NCBI GenBank assembly: GCA_021773835.1
Contig: JAJFJQ010000038.1
Location: forward strand, 1-38,358
Source of the DNA: Gammaproteobacteria bacterium
GTDB taxonomy: Bacteria; Pseudomonadota; Gammaproteobacteria; Ga0077536
Length of the DNA stretch: 38,358 bases
Reading direction: 5' to 3'
Within the stretch, counting starts at the first letter, position 1. Each line of letters opens with the position of its first letter. The notes below the pieces were generated by a model. It made no database searches. It was given only the letters and a program-made list of their open reading frames with translations, and had not been told where the DNA came from. Made by a program: the position numbers and the translations under genes. Below, in pieces: positions 33,361 through 38,358 of this stretch.

Positions 33361-34581
33361 TCACCCAGTACGTTCCAGACGAACCTGAACGACGTCGGTC
33401 GCACCGGTACGAAAGCCGGCTTCACAATAGGCGAGATAGAAATGCCACAGGCGCCGGAAACGTTCGTCGAATCCGAGTTCACGGAGCATACTCCAGGCAC
33501 TATCGAAGCCGTCGCGCCAGTGCCTGATCGTCTGCGCATAATCGGGACCGAACGCAAATCGATCCGTTACCTTGAGTCTGGCTCGAGCGAACGTCTGCTC
33601 TATTGCTGTCTTGCTCGGCAACATTCCGCCCGGAAAAATATATTTCTGGATGAAGTCGGGCGTTGTGCGGTAACCGTCGAAACGCGACTCGTCGATCGTA
33701 ATAATCTGGAGCGCAGCAACGCCTCCCGGCCGCAACAGTCCGCGCAGCTTCGATGCGTAGGTGTCCCAATACGCCTCGCCAACGGCCTCGAACATTTCAA
33801 TTGAAACGATGCGGTCGAAACTGCCGTTGAGATCGCGATAATCGCAAAATTTTACCCGCGCTCGATCAGTAAGACCCGCGCGTGCGATCCGGTCCTCGGT
33901 AAAGCGACACTGTTCCCGCGAGATTGAAACACCCGTGACGTCCGCACCACGTCTCGCAGCGTACTCCATGAACCCGCCCCACCCACAGCCAATCTCGAGC
34001 ACGCGGTCGCCCGGTACGATCCCCACTATGTCCGCGAGACGGGCATATTTGCGCGCCTGCGCATCGACAAGTGGTTCATCCGGGTGGTTGAAAATCCCCG
34101 CTGAGTAAGTCATCGACTGATCGAGCCAATGCCCATAGAACGCATTGCCGAGGTCATAGTGATAGGCGATGTTGCGACGCGCCTGTCGACGCGAATTTGA
34201 GCGTAGATAGTGCCGCAGTTTCGCGGTGAGGCGAGTAAAGACGCCGAGACCGGTTGTCGCGCTCTCATCCGCGTCCTCGTTGCACGCAGCAAAGTACAGG
34301 AAACCGGTTAAGGAATCGCTATCCCAGTCACCCGCGAGATACGACTCGGCAAATCCGATCGATCCGCCCGTCGTCAGCGTCCACAGCGGCTTGAGATTAT
34401 GCAGACGTAAATGCGCGTCTGGACCAGGTGCGTCCGATCCGGTGTAACGACGCACTTCGCCATCCGGCATTTCGATCGCTAGTGTACCCGCGCGGACCAA
34501 ACGTCCGATCCGTTCAAGCGCGATGTGGGTGATTGATGGTACGAACCGTGGCACGGCAGCCGCGGAAGATGATTGTTTCAT
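33361..34581 (-). CDS. Cyclopropane-fatty-acyl-phospholipid synthase-like methyltransferase
   Basis: A 406-residue SAM-dependent enzyme that modifies double bonds of phospholipid acyl chains. Seen are the N-terminal lipid-binding part (GFAESYLAGDWD, 76-87), the conserved HYDLGNAFYGHWLD (141-154), the SAM motif VLEIGCGWGGF (194-204) and FDRIVSIEMFEAVGEAYW. The length and motifs suit both a genuine Cfa and the UfaM-type methylase that adds a methyl branch in furan fatty acid synthesis. The ChrR-controlled neighbourhood with an amine-oxidase-like flavoprotein makes the second reading attractive. It overlaps DUF1365 by 4 bp upstream. Confidence 0.92.
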   Translation of the reverse strand: MKQSSSAAAVPRFVPSITHIALERIGRLVRAGTLAIEMPDGEVRRYTGSDAPGPDAHLRLHNLKPLWTLTTGGSIGFAESYLAGDWDSDSLTGFLYFAACNEDADESATTGLGVFTRLTAKLRHYLRSNSRRQARRNIAYHYDLGNAFYGHWLDQSMTYSAGIFNHPDEPLVDAQARKYARLADIVGIVPGDRVLEIGCGWGGFMEYAARRGADVTGVSISREQCRFTEDRIARAGLTDRARVKFCDYRDLNGSFDRIVSIEMFEAVGEAYWDTYASKLRGLLRPGGVAALQIITIDESRFDGYRTTPDFIQKYIFPGGMLPSKTAIEQTFARARLKVTDRFAFGPDYAQTIRHWRDGFDSAWSMLRELGFDERFRRLWHFYLAYCEAGFRTGATDVVQVRLERTG

Positions 34582-35342
34582 AGTTCAGTTCCAATGGATG
34601 TCTGTTGTCGCGTAGTCGCGTGGCGGACCAACGGGAAGCCACGCAACCAAAGTTTGAAGGCTTCGTAATGGATGCCGGCGATGACCTTGACGGTTGCCGC
34701 GGGATGCGTGAGGGCAAGTTTGCGCAAGGCCGCCGCCCCGAATGGTTGATAGCTGCCGTTAAAGCCGGCGTGCAGCCGGCGCTCCCCGCCCGCGAAATAA
34801 TCGATGCCGACGCGCATGCGGTCGTTGGAAGTGTCGACGAGGAATTCATAGTGACCTTGCAGGTCGAAAAACGGTGACACAAACATGGCCTTGTCGCAGC
34901 GCTGCCGGATCGGTAACCGGCCGCTCTCGACTGGTGCCACGTAAGCAATGCGCTCGCCGAATGTACTATTGACCTCATAGATCATCGCGCCGATAGAACC
35001 GTCGCCGCGATGACAGAAAACAACGCTGATAGGGTTGAAAACGTAACCGAACATGCGCGGCATGGCTAAAATACGGAACTGCCAGTCGACGTTGCGGTAA
35101 CCCGCTTCGTGCAGAGTGTCGTTAATCCAACCGCGTAACGGCTTGGGATTTCCCGTCCCGTGATCGCTCTCTCGAAAACTGAACCACGTTCGCCTGTTAA
35201 CACCGAAAAGACGCGATACCTGGTCGAGTTCGTCCAGTTCGTCGAGATCGAGTAGCAAGAAGAATGTCTTATAACGGAACGCATGCCCACGTCCGGTGAA
35301 CCGGCGATGGTAGACCTCGCCCGTGTAAATCGCGGAATTCAT
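34578..35342 (-). CDS. DUF1365 family protein
   Basis: A 254-residue protein of the DUF1365 family, almost always found between an amine-oxidase-like flavoprotein and a Cfa-like methyltransferase, as here. Diagnostic segments are YTGEVYHRRFTGRGHAFRYKTFFLLLDLDEL (3-33), MPRMFGYVFNPISVVFCHRGDG (about 95-116), EVNSTFGERIAYV and KAMFVSPFFDLQGHYEF. There is no signal peptide or strong membrane segment. The reaction is unknown; the conserved pairing suggests a role in modification of unsaturated acyl chains. Both ends overlap neighbours by 4 bp, showing a polycistronic message. Confidence 0.9.
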   Translation of the reverse strand: MNSAIYTGEVYHRRFTGRGHAFRYKTFFLLLDLDELDELDQVSRLFGVNRRTWFSFRESDHGTGNPKPLRGWINDTLHEAGYRNVDWQFRILAMPRMFGYVFNPISVVFCHRGDGSIGAMIYEVNSTFGERIAYVAPVESGRLPIRQRCDKAMFVSPFFDLQGHYEFLVDTSNDRMRVGIDYFAGGERRLHAGFNGSYQPFGAAALRKLALTHPAATVKVIAGIHYEAFKLWLRGFPLVRHATTRQQTSIGTEL

Positions 35343-36697
35343 GCACTCAGCGCCGCGCGCGGCCGGAGCTCGCGAGCGTCATAACTACTCGGCAGGCGCG
35401 TATAGGGACCAGCGTTCGCCCACGGACGTGCGCAGCCGAGCTGTTCGGCAATCCATAATCCTGATTGCAGCGCGTCCTCGTGAAAACCGTGACCGAAATA
35501 GCTGCCGCAGAACCAGGTCCGCTGTCGACCCTGGATCGCAATCGATTGCTCCTGCTGATAGGAGGTTGCGGTGCTAAAGATCGGATGCTCATACGCATAG
35601 CGCCCTCGCGTCAATATGCCGGCTGGGTCGCGCGTCGGATTCAAGGTGACAAACAACTGGCGATCCGTTTGCAAGGGCTGTAATCGATTCATCCAATACG
35701 TCACGCACAGCGGGGTTTGCTCCCCCGAATATCCAGACTGTAGGTAGTTCCAGCTCGACCACGCGGCCCGCCGGCGCGGCATTAAGCGCCGATCTTCGTG
35801 CAGATACGCCGTATTGCGGCTGTATTCAAAAGCACCGAGTACCGAACGCTCCGTTGCCGTTGCATCGGCTAGCAGTACCAAAGCTTGGTTCGCGTGCGTT
35901 GCGATCACGACGTCGTCGAAGCGTTCTGGATGACCACTTCCGTCCACGACCGTAACGCCACTGGCGCCACGCGTAATGGCATTGACCGGCGTGCCCGCGC
36001 GAACGGTCATCACCGCATCATCGACAAGACGGGACACGTATTCGCGACTTCCGTCGAGCACGGTTCGCCACTGGGGGCGGTGTCCGAGGTCGAGCAACCC
36101 GTGATTATCGAAAAATCGAATGAATGCATCGGCCGGATACTGTGCGATGTCTCGCCGCGATGCTGACCAGATTGCAGCTGCCATCGGGATGAGATGATCG
36201 TCGATAAATGCGTCGGAATAGGCTTCGCGCTGCAGCAGCTCCTGCACCGTGAGGTCCGCTGCATTGGTCTCCAGATAAGCAGGCGCGGCGGCGTAGAAGC
36301 GTCTGATATCAAGCAGCATGCGCCAAAACCGGAGGCTGATGGCATTGCGCGGTTGCGCAAAGACGCCGGCCAGGTCCGAACCCGAGTACTCTACGCGTCC
36401 GTCGTCGAGCGACACGCCGAACGACATATCACTGTCGGCAGTGGCGACACCGAGGGTGTCGAACAGCGCAATGAGATTCGGATAGTTGCGGACGTTATAG
36501 ACGATAAAGCCGGTATCGACTGCGACGGGCCGCCCGTTATCGTCAATCTCCACGGTATTCGCGTGTCCACCGAGTCGCCCGTTGCTATCGTATAGGGTAA
36601 CTTCGTGTCGCCGCGACAACGACCAGGCGGCGCCAAGTCCGGCGATTCCGCCACCGACCACGGCTATTTTTTTAACGGCGATGGGTTCGTTTGACAT
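35339..36697 (-). CDS. FAD-dependent amine-oxidase-like oxidoreductase
   Basis: A 452-residue flavoprotein. An N-terminal Rossmann loop, VVGGGIAGLGAAW (about 13-25), is followed by the RLGGHANTV motif and VAVDTGFIVYNVRNYPNL, typical of the group found with Cfa and DUF1365. The C-terminal part holds YAYEHPIFST and the closing GSYFGHGFHEDALQSGLW flavin motif. In R. sphaeroides a desaturase (UfaD) acts on methylated acyl chains on the way to furan fatty acids, and a flavoprotein of this kind is a candidate for such a step. I have not verified this gene as an orthologue. ATG 36697 was chosen over 36727 because the promoter and flavin domain fit it. Confidence 0.9.
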   Translation of the reverse strand: MSNEPIAVKKIAVVGGGIAGLGAAWSLSRRHEVTLYDSNGRLGGHANTVEIDDNGRPVAVDTGFIVYNVRNYPNLIALFDTLGVATADSDMSFGVSLDDGRVEYSGSDLAGVFAQPRNAISLRFWRMLLDIRRFYAAAPAYLETNAADLTVQELLQREAYSDAFIDDHLIPMAAAIWSASRRDIAQYPADAFIRFFDNHGLLDLGHRPQWRTVLDGSREYVSRLVDDAVMTVRAGTPVNAITRGASGVTVVDGSGHPERFDDVVIATHANQALVLLADATATERSVLGAFEYSRNTAYLHEDRRLMPRRRAAWSSWNYLQSGYSGEQTPLCVTYWMNRLQPLQTDRQLFVTLNPTRDPAGILTRGRYAYEHPIFSTATSYQQEQSIAIQGRQRTWFCGSYFGHGFHEDALQSGLWIAEQLGCARPWANAGPYTRLPSSYDARELRPRAALSA

Positions 36698-36730
36698 GCA
36701 CAAGTGCTCCCGACAAAGATTCGTCAAAGA

Positions 36731-36760
36731 GAAGTACGCTCCGCCGGGCGTGATGGATCA
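36731..36760 (-). promoter_or_regulatory. Candidate ECF sigma promoter for the amine-oxidase/Cfa operon
   Basis: On the minus strand: TGATCC (36760-36755), an 18 bp spacer, TACTTC (36736-36731). The expected transcript would start near 36724, about 27 nt before the ATG at 36697. It lies back to back with the rightward promoter at 36771. Confidence 0.75.
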
Positions 36761-36770
36761 CGGCAGTGGG

Positions 36771-36800
36771 TGATCCGATTCGGGGCCAGCGCCGTATTGC
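36771..36800 (+). promoter_or_regulatory. Candidate autoregulatory ECF sigma promoter for sigma/chrR
   Basis: TGATCC (36771-36776), an 18 bp spacer, TATTGC (36795-36800). Transcription would start about 36807, leaving roughly an 11 nt leader before the ATG at 36818. This supports that start codon over the earlier in-frame ones. Confidence 0.72.
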
Positions 36801-36817
36801 CGGGTATGCTTGCGCGA

Positions 36818-37435
36818 ATGTCTGATGAACGCATGAAAATGCCCGATAACGTGATACCCCTGATGGGCGGCGACACCAGCGGTGATGCCGCGCGCCGCGC
36901 CGAGACCCTCCTACTCGTTAAAGTGCGGGACAACGGGGATCGGGAGGCATATGGGGAATTGTTCGACGCTTTTACCCCACGACTGCGTGCCTATGCTCGG
37001 CACCATGGTTGCGATGCAGGGGCAGCGGAGAACGTGGTCCAGGACGTCATGGTCACTGCGTGGACACGGGCGCGTCTATTCGATCCGGACAAAGCCTCCG
37101 CGCGGACCTGGATCTATACCCTCGTGCGCAACCGCCTCATCGACCAGTATCGCGCTGGCGAGCGCCGGCAGCGGGCCTATGACGGCTACGCAACAACGTT
37201 ATCGGAATCGATGAGCGACACTGACAGTTCTGAGCGAGACCTGCGCAGTTCGCGCTTATCCGCGCTACTCGTCGAGCTGCCCGAAGAGCAAGCACAAGCC
37301 GTTTTGATGTCCTATATCGAAGGTAAGTCGCACCGCGAAATTGCCGAAGAACTGCATGTACCGATAGGCACGATCAAGTCGCGTACGCGCCTCGCGCTGC
37401 AGCGACTCCGCAAACTAATGGAGGATCCGGTATGA
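36818..37435 (+). CDS. rpoE: ECF RNA polymerase sigma factor (RpoE/ChrR-associated type)
   Basis: A 205-residue sigma-70 family ECF factor. Region 2 (about 40-115) includes FDAFTPRLRAYARHHG, AENVVQDVMVTAW and ARTWIYTLVRNRLIDQYR. Region 4 (about 150-202) includes LPEEQAQAVLMSYIEGKSHREIAEEL and the recognition helix VPIGTIKSRTRLALQRLRKL. Its start codon was chosen because a TGATCC-N18-TA promoter lies just upstream. The 4 bp overlap with a ChrR-type anti-sigma gene places it in the group that answers singlet oxygen or organic peroxides. It probably drives its own promoter, the divergent operon and the DUF3833 operon. Confidence 0.92.
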   Translation: MSDERMKMPDNVIPLMGGDTSGDAARRAETLLLVKVRDNGDREAYGELFDAFTPRLRAYARHHGCDAGAAENVVQDVMVTAWTRARLFDPDKASARTWIYTLVRNRLIDQYRAGERRQRAYDGYATTLSESMSDTDSSERDLRSSRLSALLVELPEEQAQAVLMSYIEGKSHREIAEELHVPIGTIKSRTRLALQRLRKLMEDPV

Positions 37436-38088
37436 ACGCGATCCATCACCCAAGCGCGGCCTGGTTGCTCGATTACGCAACGGGCAACGCACCGCCATTG
37501 TTCGAGACCGTAATCCGCGCCCACGTCGGCGCCTGCGCAGATTGCCGTGAAGAGATCGCTTTCGCGGAAAACCTCGGCGGCGAAATCATCGCAGCCGGCG
37601 GTTTCGTTACGACGGGAACGCTAAAGGCACAGGACATCTGCGATCGGTATGAGCAACAGGACGATGGCGGAACGCCGTTTTCCCGCGCGGACGAAGTCGC
37701 GTTGAATGGCGGCATCGAACAATTCGTAGCAACCTATCTCCACAGCAGCATGGAAGCGCTGCCGTGGAGAAGCCTTGGAGGCGATCTTGAAATCTGCCGG
37801 CTAGCCGAAGAGCACGGTGCCCACATGTGGATGCTAAGGGGGCAACCCGGAACGATATTGCCCGAGCATACCCACGGCGGTAGTGAACTGACCCTCGTAC
37901 TCAAAGGTTCTTATTTCTGCGGTTCGGATATTTTCCACGCCGGTGATATAGAAGACGCCGACGAGGATACCGAGCACCAACCCGTGATCACGCGCGACGG
38001 CGAATGTATCTGCCTCGCAGTAACCGAGGGTAACCTCCGCTTCAAAAAACTCCTGCCGCGTCTAGTACAGCCGTTTATCGGTATTTGA
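37432..38088 (+). CDS. chrR: ChrR-type zinc anti-sigma factor
   Basis: A 218-residue two-domain anti-sigma factor. The N-terminal zinc-binding anti-sigma domain has His6, His31, Cys35 and Cys38, the same numbering as in R. sphaeroides ChrR. The C-terminal cupin (about 110-200) has the metal ligands His146, His148, Glu152 (PEHTHGGSE) and His182, spaced as in ChrR with a +5 offset. The first domain holds the sigma factor inactive; the cupin is needed for release on singlet oxygen. All ligands are retained, so the switch should work. It overlaps the sigma gene by 4 bp. Confidence 0.94.
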   Translation: MNAIHHPSAAWLLDYATGNAPPLFETVIRAHVGACADCREEIAFAENLGGEIIAAGGFVTTGTLKAQDICDRYEQQDDGGTPFSRADEVALNGGIEQFVATYLHSSMEALPWRSLGGDLEICRLAEEHGAHMWMLRGQPGTILPEHTHGGSELTLVLKGSYFCGSDIFHAGDIEDADEDTEHQPVITRDGECICLAVTEGNLRFKKLLPRLVQPFIGI

Positions 38089-38120
38089 TACCAGCATCGG
38101 ATCCGTGGGGAAAAAGGGAA

Positions 38121-38133
38121 AAAGGGGTCGGAG
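38121..38133. repeat. Truncated GGGTCGGAG repeat end
   Basis: AAAGGGGTCGGAG has the end sequence of the repeats at 158, 1091 and 27685. It is directly joined to the IS3-type left end, so the insertion appears to have landed in this repeat. Confidence 0.6.
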
Positions 38134-38358
38134 TGAGGCTCCCCCAGTTTAACGGATAGTTTAATTCGGCGACGATAGTCGCCTTAGAGGAGTATCCGAA
38201 CAATGAACAAACGAGCAAGTTATACCAAAGAATTCAAACTAGAAGCGCTGCGCTTAATGCGTGAATCAGAGCGACCAGCGACGGATGTTGCGCGAGAACT
38301 GGGTATCCGTCGGAACCAGCTTTATAAATGGCAGGAGCAATACGCGGCTAACGGTGAG
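38134..38358 (+). mobile_element. IS3-family insertion sequence, left end (continues beyond window)
   Basis: It starts TGAGGCTCCCCCAGTTT, with the TG terminus and CCCC run typical of IS3-family inverted repeats. The OrfA gene follows after about 69 bp. Only the left part is visible; orfB and the right end are outside the window. Confidence 0.75.
38203..38358 (+). CDS. IS3-family transposase OrfA (partial, 5' end)
   Basis: The first 52 codons of an IS3-type OrfA, truncated by the window edge. The sequence opens MNKRASYTKEFKLEALRLM and continues with the helix-turn-helix segment ATDVARELGIRRNQLYKWQ, the DNA-binding domain that recognises the element ends. A TTAGAGGAG ribosome-binding site lies about 10 nt upstream. 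In this family OrfA is fused by programmed frameshifting to the DDE-containing OrfB, which would follow. Codon use is more A/T-rich than in the sigma/chrR genes, in line with recent arrival. Confidence 0.9.
   Translation, partial: MNKRASYTKEFKLEALRLMRESERPATDVARELGIRRNQLYKWQEQYAANGE

Noticed and set aside
33118-33804. 228-codon plus-strand frame across the MFS/Cfa boundary
   Set aside because: Antisense to two well-supported genes, no start signal and no domain.

Overview
The window looks like a chromosomal segment of a heterotrophic, probably marine or soil gammaproteobacterium. The evidence is a moderate-to-high GC content, a PEP-CTERM protein, dispersed repeats with GGGTCGGAGT ends of the kind that accompany IS200-like REP-associated transposases, and an ECF sigma factor/ChrR pair. 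No rRNA, tRNA or CRISPR array was seen.

Layout. (1) Positions 1-2.3 kb form a repeat-rich strip. It holds the tail of an unrecognised gene, two decayed copies of an approximately 305 bp inverted-repeat element, a cold-shock protein gene on the minus strand with a clear terminator, and a PEP-CTERM protein gene with its own terminator. (2) Positions 2.3-27.1 kb form a large catabolic island. A five-gene operon of overlapping genes (3395-11163) encodes a two-subunit hydantoinase/oxoprolinase (HyuA/HyuB type) and a three-subunit molybdenum hydroxylase (FAD, 2x[2Fe-2S] and Moco subunits). Around it lie three hydrolases (alpha/beta hydrolase, arylformamidase-like hydrolase, amidase), two SDRs, a CoxG-like SRPBCC protein, a creatininase-family protein, a crotonase, an acyl-CoA dehydrogenase, a VAO-type flavoprotein, an aromatic-ring-type FAD monooxygenase, a PPOX-family protein, a membrane class III adenylate cyclase and, at the far end, a ModE-like HTH plus periplasmic-binding-like regulator. 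The combination suggests oxidation and hydrolytic opening of a nitrogen-containing ring (heterocycle, lactam or cyclic imide), followed by side-chain or CoA-ester steps. The substrate cannot be read from the sequence.

(3) Positions 27.1-38.1 kb look like a singlet-oxygen/membrane-stress regulon. An ECF sigma factor and its ChrR-type zinc anti-sigma factor are transcribed rightward. Divergent from them is an operon of an FAD amine-oxidase-like protein, DUF1365, a cyclopropane-fatty-acid-synthase-like methyltransferase and an MFS carrier. Facing that operon are two further gene blocks: an unknown protein, a Blc lipocalin and a CIA30 protein; then DUF3833, DUF6134, an SDR and an NTF2-like protein. 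Three sites with the pattern TGATCC-N18-TA lie in front of the sigma gene, the divergent operon and the DUF3833 operon. This ties most of the region into one candidate regulon. The gene families match those of alphaproteobacterial RpoE-ChrR regulons in which furan fatty acids are made.

(4) At the right edge (38134 onward) an IS3-family element begins inside another copy of the GGGTCGGAG repeat end. Its OrfA is cut by the window boundary.
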